Assembly (NCBI GenBank): GCA_963804005.1
Contig: CAWDOP010000016.1
Location: forward strand, 1-64,000
From: JAGXRK01 sp963804005
GTDB taxonomy: Bacteria > Bacteroidota > Ignavibacteria > Ignavibacteriales > Ignavibacteriaceae
Length of the DNA: 64,000 bases
Reading direction: 5' to 3'
A program made the position numbers and the translations under genes. The notes below the pieces were generated by a model. That model was given only the letters and a program-made list of their open reading frames with translations. It ran no database searches and was not told the origin of the DNA. Shown piece by piece: positions 34,521 to 43,034 of this stretch (the first letter of the stretch is position 1; every line of letters starts with the position of its first letter).

Positions 34521-35027
34521 TTAAGAAGCAAACAAATCTTTAGTTTGCATTTTTCTCTTGGCAGCCATTTTCCTTGCATCAATCTGTTTAACCAGAGCAT
34601 TCAAAGTTGCCTTTACCTGATTATGTGGATTACTGGAACCAAGTGATTTAGTTAAAACGTCCTGTATACCAGCAGCTTCCAGAACAGCACGAACACCACC
34701 GCCAGCTATCAACCCGGTACCTGGTGAAGCTGGTTTTAATAAAACTTTGCCTGCACCATATTTTCCTATTATCTTGTGAGCAACAGTGCCTTTAATAATG
34801 GAAACATTAACCATATTCTTCTTTGCATCATCAATGCCTTTAGAAATAGCGTCAGTTACTTCATTGGCTTTACCTAATCCAACACCAACAGTACCACTAC
34901 CATTACCAACAACAACAATTGCATTAAAACTGAATCTGCGTCCGCCCTTAACAACTTTAGCAACTCTGTTAATGTGAACAACTTTTTCTTTTAAACCTTC
35001 AGTTTCATTTGATTTAACAGCTTTCAA
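34521..35027 (-). CDS. rpsE: 30S ribosomal protein S5
   Basis: 168 residues. The double-stranded RNA-binding domain has NRVAKVVKGGRRFSFNAIVVVGNGSGTVGVGLGKA, followed by the C-terminal domain (AGKVLLKPASPGTGLIAGGGVRAV). No ATG is available; the start is TTG at 35027 with GGAG 6 bases upstream. It helps helicase activity and translational accuracy. A tRNA-Gln lies directly upstream in this operon. Confidence 0.97.
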   Translation of the reverse strand: MKAVKSNETEGLKEKVVHINRVAKVVKGGRRFSFNAIVVVGNGSGTVGVGLGKANEVTDAISKGIDDAKKNMVNVSIIKGTVAHKIIGKYGAGKVLLKPASPGTGLIAGGGVRAVLEAAGIQDVLTKSLGSSNPHNQVKATLNALVKQIDARKMAAKRKMQTKDLFAS

Positions 35028-35079
35028 TTACAACTCCAACTAATCAATTAATTATAAAATTATACTACCGGCAAAAATT

Positions 35080-35153
35080 TGGCTGCCGGGAGAGGACTCG
35101 AACCTCTACAGACGCCTCCAAAGGGCGTAGTCCTGCCATTAGACGACCCGGCA
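35080..35153 (-). tRNA. tRNA-Gln (anticodon TTG) inside the spc operon
   Basis: A 74-nt tRNA including an encoded CCA: acceptor TGCCGGG/CCCGGCA, discriminator G, D arm GTCTAATGGCAGGAC, anticodon stem ACGCC/GGCGT around the loop CTTTGGA (anticodon TTG), and T arm AGAGGTTCGAGTCCTCT. It sits between rplR and rpsE on the same strand, so it must be cut from the operon transcript. It is the only tRNA in this window whose CCA is in the DNA. Confidence 0.93.
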
Positions 35154-35173
35154 AAAACCAGAATAAACTAATA

Positions 35174-35536
35174 TTAAAATTTCAATCCCCCTTCTCTTGC
35201 ACCGTCGGCAATAGCCTGGATGCGTCCGTGGTATTTATAACCGTTTCTATCGAAAACAACAGTAGTAATGTTTTTTTCAAGAGCTTTTTTTGCTAAGAGA
35301 TTTCCGACAAGTTTTCCTTTAGCAATCTTTCCTTTTGTTTCTTTTAAACTATCAGAAAGTTCTTTGGACAGAGAAGAAGCCGATGCAACTGTTACTCCTG
35401 TCGTATCATCAATTACCTGAGCATAAACATGATTTAAGCTTCTGTAAACCGTAAATCGTGGTTTATCAGGCGCACCGAAAATCTTTTTTCTGATCCTGGT
35501 TTTAGATCTTTCTCTGGGTTTTAATTTTCTACTCAT
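35174..35536 (-). CDS. rplR: 50S ribosomal protein L18
   Basis: 120 residues, binding 5S rRNA: RLTVYRSLNHVYAQVI-type region near 28-43 (read here as PRFTVYRSLNHVYAQVIDD) and the C-terminal TTVVFDRNGYKYHGRIQAIADGARE. It starts with ATG at 35536. Confidence 0.97.
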   Translation of the reverse strand: MSRKLKPRERSKTRIRKKIFGAPDKPRFTVYRSLNHVYAQVIDDTTGVTVASASSLSKELSDSLKETKGKIAKGKLVGNLLAKKALEKNITTVVFDRNGYKYHGRIQAIADGAREGGLKF

Positions 35537-35561
35537 AACTTCTTTATTCCTAAACTAAAAA

Positions 35562-36101
35562 TTATTTACCGGCTGTTTTTCCAGCTTTACGAACAATCAT
35601 TTCATCAGAATATTTTATTCCTTTGCCTTTGTAAGGCTCAGGTTTTCTGATTGATCTGATTTTTGCAGCAATTTGACCAACAAGCTGCTTGTCAATTCCA
35701 TTAATTACAATTTGGGTTGGTGTTGGAACCTGCAATTTTATATCCTGAGGAGGAACAAAGTATATTGGATGAGAATATCCTATATTCAGCAAAAGATTTG
35801 TTCCTTTTAATTCTGCTTTATAACCAACTCCAACAATATTTAATGTTTTTGTATACTCTTCGGTAACACCCGTAATCATATTTTGAAGAATAGAACGGGT
35901 TAGTCCATGTAATGATCTATTTTCTTTCTGATCATCCGGTCGTTTCACCTTAATTATATTGCCTTCAATGTCAACAAATATATTTTGGTGCACATCAAAA
36001 GCCAATTCACCTTTTGGACCTTTTACCTTAAGCGAATTACCATTTTTTGTAACGGTTACGCCATTTGGAATTTCTATTTGTTTTTTACCAATTCTTGACA
36101 C
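35562..36101 (-). CDS. rplF: 50S ribosomal protein L6
   Basis: 179 residues with two L6 domains; it starts SRIGKKQIEIPNGVTVTKNG and has the signature PEPYKGKGIKYSDEMIVRKAGKTAGK at the end. The start is GTG at 36101. L6 binds near the sarcin-ricin loop. Confidence 0.97.
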   Translation of the reverse strand: MSRIGKKQIEIPNGVTVTKNGNSLKVKGPKGELAFDVHQNIFVDIEGNIIKVKRPDDQKENRSLHGLTRSILQNMITGVTEEYTKTLNIVGVGYKAELKGTNLLLNIGYSHPIYFVPPQDIKLQVPTPTQIVINGIDKQLVGQIAAKIRSIRKPEPYKGKGIKYSDEMIVRKAGKTAGK

Positions 36102-36122
36102 TTTATTACTCCATCAAAAAAA

Positions 36123-36518
36123 TTACCAGATGTAACAAATAACTTCACCACCAAGTGATTGCTTACGAGCTTCTTTATCTGTGAGCAAACCTTTTGATGT
36201 GGAAATAACTGCTGTTCCTAATCCATTCAATACTCTTGGAAGTTCGTCTTTACCTTTATAAATTCTTAAACCTGGTTTACTAATTCTTCTCAATCCGCTT
36301 ATTGCAGGAGTTCCCTGACTATACTTTAAATGAATTCTTATAGTATTCTGTTTATTATCTTCAACCATGGCAAAATCGTGAATGAAGTTTTCTTTCCTCA
36401 GAATTTCAGCGAGTTCTTTTTTAAGTCCTGAAGAAGGAATTTCAACACGCACTTTTTTAGCTTTAGAAGCGTTTCTAACTCTTGTTAAAAAATCTGAAAT
36501 CGGATCTGTTACTGACAT
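36123..36518 (-). CDS. rpsH: 30S ribosomal protein S8
   Basis: 131 residues: DPISDFLTRVRNASKAKKVRVEIPSS at the start and VISTSKGLLTDKEARKQSLGGEVICYIW at the end. S8 binds 16S helix 21 and in many bacteria represses the spc operon by binding its mRNA. The ATG is at 36518 with AAGGAGA upstream. Confidence 0.97.
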   Translation of the reverse strand: MSVTDPISDFLTRVRNASKAKKVRVEIPSSGLKKELAEILRKENFIHDFAMVEDNKQNTIRIHLKYSQGTPAISGLRRISKPGLRIYKGKDELPRVLNGLGTAVISTSKGLLTDKEARKQSLGGEVICYIW

Positions 36519-36531
36519 ATAGAATCTCCTT

Positions 36532-36801
36532 TTACCAACTTGATTTCTTTAATCCGGGAATTTCACCTTTGAGTGCCATTTCTCTGAGCACAAGTCTTGA
36601 AACGCCGAACTTTCTGTAATATGATCGTCCTCGACCGGTAAACATACATCTATTTTTTAACCTTACCGGCATAGAATTTCTTGGCAGTTTTTGCAAAGCA
36701 TCCCAATCGCCATTTTCCTTAATTTCTTCGCGAACCTTTTTAAACTTTGCAACAAGTTTTCTTCTTTTTTCGTCTCTGGCTATAATACTCTTACGTGCCA
36801 T
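36532..36801 (-). CDS. rpsN: 30S ribosomal protein S14 (zinc-free form)
   Basis: 89 residues: ARKSIIARDEKRRKLVAKF, NRCMFTGRGRSYYRKFGVSRLVLREMALKGEIPGLKKSSW. The CxxC...CxxC ribbon of the short zinc form is absent, and the length matches the zinc-independent type. Confidence 0.96.
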   Translation of the reverse strand: MARKSIIARDEKRRKLVAKFKKVREEIKENGDWDALQKLPRNSMPVRLKNRCMFTGRGRSYYRKFGVSRLVLREMALKGEIPGLKKSSW

Positions 36802-36809
36802 TAAATCTC

Positions 36810-37478
36810 CTATTCTCCTGTTTTAATTTCTTTTTTTCTGAACGGAAATCCGAAAGATTTAAGTAATTCATAAGCTTCATTGTCAGTAGGAGCAGAAGTT
36901 ACAAAAGTTATATCCATTCCAAGTACTTTTGTAACTTTATCAACATTAATCTCCGGAAAAATTATTTGCTCTTTCATTCCCATAGTGTAGTTTCCTCTTC
37001 CGTCAAAAGATTTGTCTGATAAACCTCTGAAGTCTCTCACTCGCGGAAGAGCAACATTTATAAAACGATCAAGGAATTCATACATTTTTTCTTTTCTCAG
37101 TGTAACTTTTGCGCCGATATTCATTCCTTCACGCAACTTAAAATTAGAAATAGCTTTTCTTGCTTTTCTAATGTTCGCTTTCTGACCTGTAATAGTTTCA
37201 AGGTCTTTAACCGCTTCATCAAGAATCTTAGAATCAGCAACTGCAGCACCCACACCCATATTAACAACGATCTTTTCAAGCTTAGGAACCTGCATTATGT
37301 TTTTATAGCTCAAAGATTTCATTAAACCAGGAACAATTTCTTTTCTGTAAACATCAAGTAATCTTGGTCTAATTTTTATTTCTTTTTCAGCTGAAACTTT
37401 AGCTTTTTCTTTAGCAGCTTTTTTTGGTTTAGCTGTTTCTTGTACTTTTGTTTTTTCTTTTGTTTTCTCTTTTGCCAT
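36810..37478 (-). CDS. rplE: 50S ribosomal protein L5 with a lysine-rich N-terminal extension
   Basis: 222 residues. The core (from about 38, IRPRLLDVYRKEIVPGLMKSL) is a complete L5 that binds 5S rRNA. Ahead of it are about 37 residues of K/E/A-rich low complexity (AKEKTKEKTKVQETAKPKKA). The extension is in frame with a proper ATG, so it is probably real, but an internal start is possible. It ends AYELLKSFGFPFRKKEIKTGE. Confidence 0.95.
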   Translation of the reverse strand: MAKEKTKEKTKVQETAKPKKAAKEKAKVSAEKEIKIRPRLLDVYRKEIVPGLMKSLSYKNIMQVPKLEKIVVNMGVGAAVADSKILDEAVKDLETITGQKANIRKARKAISNFKLREGMNIGAKVTLRKEKMYEFLDRFINVALPRVRDFRGLSDKSFDGRGNYTMGMKEQIIFPEINVDKVTKVLGMDITFVTSAPTDNEAYELLKSFGFPFRKKEIKTGE

Positions 37479-37509
37479 TTTATCTTAAAACCTTAACTAA
37501 GTTTTATAA

Positions 37510-37836
37510 CTATGGAATCATTTCTCCGCTTACTTTGCTAACACGGACTATTTTCTTTTTACCGGTCTTATCATCTAAAATTATCTTTGCTCCAATTCTT
37601 GTTGTTTCGTTTGTTTTAGGATCAAGAATCATAACATTAGAAGCATTGATTGGTGCTTCTTTTTCTATTATACCTCCCTGCGGATTTTTTTGTGAGGCTT
37701 TAGTATGTCTTTTACGAAGGTTAATTCCTTCTATAATAATTTTAAATTCTTTTGGAAATACTTTAAGTACTTTTCCGGTTTTACCTTTATCGTTTCCGGA
37801 AATAACCATAACAGTATCGTTTTTTCTGATCTTCAT
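37510..37836 (-). CDS. rplX: 50S ribosomal protein L24
   Basis: 108 residues with the KOW motif near the start (KNDTVMVISGNDKGKTGKVLKVFP) and the L24 body NLRKRHTKASQKNPQGGIIEKEAPI. It starts assembly of the large subunit. Confidence 0.97.
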   Translation of the reverse strand: MKIRKNDTVMVISGNDKGKTGKVLKVFPKEFKIIIEGINLRKRHTKASQKNPQGGIIEKEAPINASNVMILDPKTNETTRIGAKIILDDKTGKKKIVRVSKVSGEMIP

Positions 37837-37849
37837 TAAACTTAAATCC

Positions 37850-38218
37850 TTATATAACTTCTGGAGCTAAAGAAACTATTTTCATGAATTGTTTTTCTCT
37901 CAGTTCTCTTGCAACCGGACCAAATATACGAGTACCCTTTGGTTCATTCTGAGGGTTTATTAAAACGGCTGCATTCTCGTCGAATCTTATGTATGAACCA
38001 TCTTTTCTTCTGACTTCTTTTTTTGTTCTTACAATAACAGCCCTGGATACTTCACCCTTTTTAACAGTACCATTAGGAATAGCCGATTTTACGGAGACTA
38101 CAATAATATCGCCAACAGATGCATATCTTCTGTTACTTCCGCCAAGCACACGAATACATCGAACTTTTTTGGCGCCAGAATTATCTGCAACTATCAGGTT
38201 AGTTTCTTCTTGAATCAT
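37850..38218 (-). CDS. rplN: 50S ribosomal protein L14
   Basis: 122 residues: MIQEETNLIVADNSGAKKVRCIRVLGG, a typical L14 opening, and FDENAAVLINPQNEPKGTRIFGPVARELREK. It binds 23S domain V and contacts the 30S subunit. Confidence 0.98.
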   Translation of the reverse strand: MIQEETNLIVADNSGAKKVRCIRVLGGSNRRYASVGDIIVVSVKSAIPNGTVKKGEVSRAVIVRTKKEVRRKDGSYIRFDENAAVLINPQNEPKGTRIFGPVARELREKQFMKIVSLAPEVI

Positions 38219-38240
38219 TTTTCAATTTCTCCTTAATGCT

Positions 38241-38498
38241 CTACTTGGCTTTCTCAACTATTTCTATTAAGCGCCATCTTTTTCTTTTACTGAGAGGTCT
38301 TATTTCCATTATCTTAACTTTATCACCAATTCCACATTCTCTTTTTTCATCATGAGCCATCAGTTTAGTTGTCTTCTTAAAATATTTTTTATAAATCGGA
38401 TGAGGTACTTTTCTCACAATAGCTACAGTAATTGTCTTATCCATTTTGTTGCTTACAACAACACCGATTCTGGTTTTTCTTAAAGCACGCTGTTCCAT
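38241..38498 (-). CDS. rpsQ: 30S ribosomal protein S17
   Basis: 85 residues of OB-fold: RKTRIGVVVSNKMDKTITVAIVRKVPHPIYKKYFKKTTKLMAHD and IMEIRPLSKRKRWRLIEIV. It starts 2 bases after the rpmC stop. Confidence 0.97.
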   Translation of the reverse strand: MEQRALRKTRIGVVVSNKMDKTITVAIVRKVPHPIYKKYFKKTTKLMAHDEKRECGIGDKVKIMEIRPLSKRKRWRLIEIVEKAK

Positions 38499-38500
38499 AT

Positions 38501-38737
38501 TTAAGACTTAACTCCTTCTATATTAATTTTTCCGGCAGTCTGATCAGCCTGCATTTCTCTTTGCTTCAGAATCGTTTTCATTCTTGCAATATCTTTTCTT
38601 ATAATATTCAACTTTGTTGTATTTGTTAATTGTTTTAGCTGATGAGCAAAACGAAGATCAACAATGTTTTTCTCTTCTTCTGCAATTCTTTTAATCAACT
38701 CGTCGTTATTCATTTCTTTAATTTCATAAATTTTCAT
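38501..38737 (-). CDS. rpmC: 50S ribosomal protein L29
   Basis: 78 residues forming a two-helix hairpin: MKIYEIKEMNNDELIKRIAEEEKNIVDLRFAHQL and KLNIIRKDIARMKTILKQREMQ. It lies near the tunnel exit. Confidence 0.95.
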   Translation of the reverse strand: MKIYEIKEMNNDELIKRIAEEEKNIVDLRFAHQLKQLTNTTKLNIIRKDIARMKTILKQREMQADQTAGKINIEGVKS

Positions 38738-38754
38738 TTTACTACCCTTGACTG

Positions 38755-39171
38755 TTATTCGTAATCCGGTCTTGAAATAACTTTTGTTTTAATGGGAAGT
38801 TTGTGCGAACACAATTTAAGTGCATCATTAGCAATTTCCCTTGAAACTCCAGAAACTTCAAACATAATTCTTCCTGGTTTTACAACGGCAACCCAAAACT
38901 CAGGTGCGCCTTTACCTTTACCCATTCTTGTTTCAAGAGGTTTTTTAGATACCGGTTTATCAGGAAATATTCTAATCCAGACTTTACCGTCTCTTTTCAT
39001 TTTTCTGGATAATGCAACACGACAAGCTTCAATTTGTCTGCTGGTAATCCAGGCTGGTTCCATTGCTTTAAGCCCAAAGTCACCAAAAGAGACGGAACTA
39101 CCACGATAAGCTTTACCTTTGCGTCTTCCTCTCTGTGACTTTCTGAACTTAACTCTTTTAGGCATTAACAT
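38755..39171 (-). CDS. rplP: 50S ribosomal protein L16
   Basis: 138 residues: MLMPKRVKFRKSQRGRRKGKAYRGSSVSFGDFGLKA and RMGKGKGAPEFWVAVVKPGRIMFEVSG. The ATG at 39171 gives the usual MLMPKR start. It lies at the A/P-site region of the 50S. Confidence 0.97.
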   Translation of the reverse strand: MLMPKRVKFRKSQRGRRKGKAYRGSSVSFGDFGLKAMEPAWITSRQIEACRVALSRKMKRDGKVWIRIFPDKPVSKKPLETRMGKGKGAPEFWVAVVKPGRIMFEVSGVSREIANDALKLCSHKLPIKTKVISRPDYE

Positions 39172-39265
39172 ATTTCGAAACTCCTGTAAACTTTTTTATT
39201 AAAAGACTGAAATTATAATTTTAATCTTATTTACTAATGTATTTGATTTCAATCTTTTAATCTTC

Positions 39266-39907
39266 CTAATCAGTTACTCTTTTGCCTAAGATTTCTCCTC
39301 GGCAAACCCAAACTTTAATTCCAATTGAGCCATAGATAGTTTCAGCACGACCTGTGGCATAATCAATATCTGCACGAATTGTATGAAGAGGAATTCTACC
39401 GTCTTTATACTGCTCGGTTCTTGCCATCTCAGCGCCACCCAATCTACCTGAGCACATAATTCTAATTCCTTCAGCACCCATTCTCATTGCTGCAGTAATA
39501 GCCATTTTCATTGCTCTTCTAAAGGAAATTCTGCCCTGCAACTGTTGTGCAATATTTTCAGCAACCAAGTAAGCATCTAATTCAGGTCTTTTGATTTCGG
39601 ATATCTGAACTTTAACATCTTTTTCAGTTACTTTCTTTAATTCTTCTTCAAGCTGCGTAATTTCTTTTCCGCTTTTTCCAATAACAACACCCGGTCTGGA
39701 TGTATGAATTGTAAGAATAATATTCTTTGAAGTTCTATCGATAACAATTCTTGAAATGCCAGCTTTCTTTAATCTGTTTCTAACATAATGACGAAGTTTA
39801 TCATCTTCTTTTAGCTTAGAAGCATAAGATTTATTTTCATACCAATTAGATTCCCAACCTCTTATTATTCCAACTCTAAAACCAATAGGATTAGTTTTCT
39901 GTCCCAA
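39266..39907 (-). CDS. rpsC: 30S ribosomal protein S3
   Basis: 213 residues with a KH domain (TSRPGVVIGKSGKEITQLEEELKK) and the C-terminal S3 domain (GISFRRAMKMAITAAMRMGAEGIRIMCSGRLGGAEMAR-like). Start TTG at 39907 with a strong AGGAGG 6 bases upstream. It lines the mRNA entry channel. Confidence 0.97.
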   Translation of the reverse strand: MGQKTNPIGFRVGIIRGWESNWYENKSYASKLKEDDKLRHYVRNRLKKAGISRIVIDRTSKNIILTIHTSRPGVVIGKSGKEITQLEEELKKVTEKDVKVQISEIKRPELDAYLVAENIAQQLQGRISFRRAMKMAITAAMRMGAEGIRIMCSGRLGGAEMARTEQYKDGRIPLHTIRADIDYATGRAETIYGSIGIKVWVCRGEILGKRVTD

Positions 39908-39921
39908 AATACCTCCTGATA

Positions 39922-40266
39922 TTACGCTTTATTTGCTACAATAATTGTTAGATGACAAGATCTTTTTCTTATTCTATAAGCCCTACCCATAGGAGCCGGC
40001 GAAATTCTTTTAATTGTCGGTCCCTGATTAACATAAGCTTCTTTTATAAAAAGATCGGATGGTTCAACTCTGCCTGAATCTTCAGCATTCATTAAGTTTG
40101 CAACTGCAGACCTTAATGTTTTTTCAGCATCTTTGGATGCAGTTTTTGTAGAAAAATGCAATACTTCGATAGCTTTTTCTACAGACATTCCACGAACAAG
40201 GTCTACCAGTAGACGCATTTTTCGCGGAGATGAACCAATATATTTATTAACAGCTCTAGCTTCCAT
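39922..40266 (-). CDS. rplV: 50S ribosomal protein L22
   Basis: 114 residues: KYIGSSPRKMRLLVDLVRGMSVEKAIEVL at the start and ISPAPMGRAYRIRKRSCHLTIIVA at the end, including the loop that lines the exit tunnel. Confidence 0.97.
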   Translation of the reverse strand: MEARAVNKYIGSSPRKMRLLVDLVRGMSVEKAIEVLHFSTKTASKDAEKTLRSAVANLMNAEDSGRVEPSDLFIKEAYVNQGPTIKRISPAPMGRAYRIRKRSCHLTIIVANKA

Positions 40267-40286
40267 TTTTAATATCTACCTTAAAA

Positions 40287-40574
40287 TTATTTTCCTTTAG
40301 CCGCTTTTTCAGATTTAGTACCCGGATGACCTCTGAAAATTCTTGTTGGTGAAAATTCACCAAGCTTATGACCAACCATATTTTCAGTTATGTAAATAGG
40401 GATCATCTGTTTACCGTTGTGAACAGCAATTGTGTGTCCTACAAAATCCGGAAGTATTGTAGAGGATCGGGACCATGTTTTAACAATTTTCTTTTGATTA
40501 GTTTCATTAAGCTTTGAAATCTTTTCAAATAATTTGTAATGAACGAATGGACCTTTTTTTATAGATCTTGGCAT
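40287..40574 (-). CDS. rpsS: 30S ribosomal protein S19
   Basis: 95 residues: MPRSIKKGPFVHYKLFEKI, TWSRSSTILPDFVGHTIAVHNGKQMIPIYITENMVGHKLGEFSPTR. It pairs with S13 in the head of the small subunit. Confidence 0.97.
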   Translation of the reverse strand: MPRSIKKGPFVHYKLFEKISKLNETNQKKIVKTWSRSSTILPDFVGHTIAVHNGKQMIPIYITENMVGHKLGEFSPTRIFRGHPGTKSEKAAKGK

Positions 40575-40584
40575 AGATTACTCT

Positions 40585-41412
40585 CTACTTCTTACGTCTT
40601 TTAATAATGAATTTATTTGATTCTTTTTTACGCTTACGGGTTTTCAAACCTTTGGCTTTTTGACCCCAGGGTGAAACCGGATGCCCACCGCCGGAAGTTT
40701 TACCTTCACCGCCACCCATTGGATGATCGACAGGATTCATCACAACACCTCTCACATGAGGTCTTCTTCCTAACCATCTAGTTCTACCAGCCTTTCCAAG
40801 GCTTATATTTTCCTGCTCAGCATTACCAACAGAACCATAAGTAGCCATACAATCAATTCTCACTTGCCTGATTTCACCTGAAGGCATTTTAAGTTGAGCT
40901 AAACTTCCTTCTTTCGCCATCAACTGAACTGCAGTACCTGCGCTTCTGGCAAGTTGTCCGCCTTTGCCGGGTTTCATTTCAACATTATGAATGAAGCTAC
41001 CCAGAGGCATCTCTTTTAACGGAAGAGCGTTGCCAACCTGAATATCACTTCCGGAACCTGAAACAACTTTATGTCCCACTTTTAAACCGTCTGGTGCCAG
41101 TATGTATCTTTTCTCTCCATCAGCATAATGTAATAAAGCAATTCTACACGATCTGTTAGGATCATATTCAATAGAAAATACTTTTGCGGGAACGCCTTGT
41201 TTATTTCTTTTAAAATCAATTATTCTGTAACGTCTTTTGTGTCCGCCGCCTCTGAACCTTGTAGTTGTTCTACCAAGATTATTTCTGCCACCGGATTTTT
41301 TAAGAGCAACTGTAAGTGATTTTTCCGGAGTAGATTTTGTAATCTCATCAAATGAAGCATTTGATCTGAATCTTGTTCCGGGAGTTACAGGTTTTAATTT
41401 TCTTATTGCCAT
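40585..41412 (-). CDS. rplB: 50S ribosomal protein L2
   Basis: 275 residues: GGRNNLGRTTTRFRGGGHKRRYRIIDFKRNK, ALPLKEMPLGSFIHNVEMKPGKGGQLARSAG and the peptidyl-transferase-region VMNPVDHPMGGGEGKTSGGGHPVSPWG, including the conserved H of DHPMGGGEG. The ATG is at 41412. Confidence 0.98.
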   Translation of the reverse strand: MAIRKLKPVTPGTRFRSNASFDEITKSTPEKSLTVALKKSGGRNNLGRTTTRFRGGGHKRRYRIIDFKRNKQGVPAKVFSIEYDPNRSCRIALLHYADGEKRYILAPDGLKVGHKVVSGSGSDIQVGNALPLKEMPLGSFIHNVEMKPGKGGQLARSAGTAVQLMAKEGSLAQLKMPSGEIRQVRIDCMATYGSVGNAEQENISLGKAGRTRWLGRRPHVRGVVMNPVDHPMGGGEGKTSGGGHPVSPWGQKAKGLKTRKRKKESNKFIIKRRKK

Positions 41413-41434
41413 TTTAATATCCTATCGTGAATCT

Positions 41435-41731
41435 CTATACTTGCTCAAACAATTCTATTGTTTCGCCTTTTTTCAGAGTTATAATAGCCTTTTTGAATTT
41501 AGCAGTTCTGCCGACAAATCTACCACTCTTTCTAAACTGAGTTTTGGTTTTACCGTCGTAGTTAATAGTTCTTACATCAACAACGTGAACATCAAATTTT
41601 TCTTCAATGGCTTTTTTAATTTCAATTTTATTGGCTTTAGTATTAACAATAAAGCCGTACTTATTTCCGTGATCAGCGGTTAAGTTAGTCATCTTCTCAG
41701 TAATCAAAGGTCTGATTAATACCTGATGCAT
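41435..41731 (-). CDS. rplW: 50S ribosomal protein L23
   Basis: 98 residues: LIRPLITEKMTNLTADHGNKYGFIVNTKANKIEIKKAIEEKFDVHVVDVRTI. It is a docking site for trigger factor and SRP at the exit tunnel. It lies one base after rplD. Confidence 0.96.
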   Translation of the reverse strand: MHQVLIRPLITEKMTNLTADHGNKYGFIVNTKANKIEIKKAIEEKFDVHVVDVRTINYDGKTKTQFRKSGRFVGRTAKFKKAIITLKKGETIELFEQV

Positions 41732-41732
41732 T

Positions 41733-42380
41733 TTAGTTTACCGCCTCTCCGATTTTACTGAAAGTATCTTCAATTACTTTAAGAGCACTTTTCTGTAAAA
41801 CCAACATTTGATTATTTAAAATATCATATGTAGATACTTTATTCGCTTCTAAGACTTTTACTTTAGGTAAATTTCTTCCTGATTTATAAATAACATCATT
41901 AAAATTAGAGGTTAACAACAAAACTTTTTTACCACCAATTTTCAAAGATTCAAGCATTTTATTAAAGTCTTTGGTTTTGTGTGTATCTAAAGAAAAATCT
42001 TCAACTACAATTAACTGTTGATCTTTAACTTTGTAGCTAAAGGCAGATTTTCTTGCAAGACGTTTTAATTTCTTTGGAATATCTTGTCTATAATCTCTTG
42101 GTCTTGGTCCGAAAATCGTTCCACCTCCAACCCAAAGCGGAGACCTTGTTGTACCGGCTCTTGCACCACCACGTCCTTTTTGTTTCCAAGGTTTTCTACC
42201 ACCGCCTCTTACTTCAGCTCTTTCTTTCGACTTGTGAGTACCTTGTCTTTGATTAGCAAGATACGCTTTAACCGAAAGATAAATGGCGTGATCGTTAGGC
42301 TCAATAGCAAATATGCTATCAGCGAGCTCTACTTTTTCGCCTGAAGTTTTTCCATCTATTTTGTATACATCTAAAGTCAT
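41733..42380 (-). CDS. rplD: 50S ribosomal protein L4
   Basis: 215 residues: LANQRQGTHKSKERAEVRGGGRKPWKQKGRGGARAGTTRSPLWVGGGTIFGP is the tunnel-lining loop. The C-terminal domain continues to the end. In many bacteria L4 also represses the S10 operon. Confidence 0.97.
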   Translation of the reverse strand: MTLDVYKIDGKTSGEKVELADSIFAIEPNDHAIYLSVKAYLANQRQGTHKSKERAEVRGGGRKPWKQKGRGGARAGTTRSPLWVGGGTIFGPRPRDYRQDIPKKLKRLARKSAFSYKVKDQQLIVVEDFSLDTHKTKDFNKMLESLKIGGKKVLLLTSNFNDVIYKSGRNLPKVKVLEANKVSTYDILNNQMLVLQKSALKVIEDTFSKIGEAVN

Positions 42381-42393
42381 TTTTATTTACCGT

Positions 42394-43017
42394 TTACTTC
42401 TTAATCAATTCAACTATAGAATTAATAGCTCCAGGTGTTGCACCCTTAACCATAATTAAATTTTGATCCGGAATTATTTTAACCACTTTTAAATTCGAAA
42501 CTGTCACATTTTCATTACCCATTCTACCGGCCATTTTCATTCCTTTAAATACTCTTGAAGGATAAGAACTTGAACCAATAGAGCCTGGTGCTCTTAACCT
42601 ATCGCTCTGTCCGTGAGTTGTACCGCCAACACCACCGAAGCCATGCCTTCTCATAACACCTTGAAAACCTTTTCCTTTGCTTTTTCCTCTAACCTTAATG
42701 AATTCACCTTCGGAAAAAAAATCGACTTTTATTTCATCGCCAATTTTATAATCTGAAATATTAAATTTTCTAAACTCTTTAATAACATTTTTAGGTGAAA
42801 TATTATTTTTCTTAAAGTGTCCAAGAACAGGCTTAGTTATATTTTTTTCTTTCTTCTCTCCAAATCCTAATTGAAGAGCTTCATAACCATCTTTTTCTTT
42901 TGTTCTGATTGATACAACCTGACAAGGACCCGTTTGTATAACAGTAACAGGTATAATTTCTCCATCAGGATTAAATATACTAGTCATACCAATTTTTTTT
43001 CCAATTAAACCAGACAT
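42394..43017 (-). CDS. rplC: 50S ribosomal protein L3
   Basis: 207 residues: SGLIGKKIGMTSIFNPDGEIIPVTVIQ at the start and the tryptophan-finger-type loop GVGGTTHGQSDRLRAPGSIGSSSYPSRVFKGMKMAGRMG. It starts with ATG at 43017. Confidence 0.97.
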   Translation of the reverse strand: MSGLIGKKIGMTSIFNPDGEIIPVTVIQTGPCQVVSIRTKEKDGYEALQLGFGEKKEKNITKPVLGHFKKNNISPKNVIKEFRKFNISDYKIGDEIKVDFFSEGEFIKVRGKSKGKGFQGVMRRHGFGGVGGTTHGQSDRLRAPGSIGSSSYPSRVFKGMKMAGRMGNENVTVSNLKVVKIIPDQNLIMVKGATPGAINSIVELIKK

Positions 43018-43034
43018 TTCAACTCCAGTATTCC

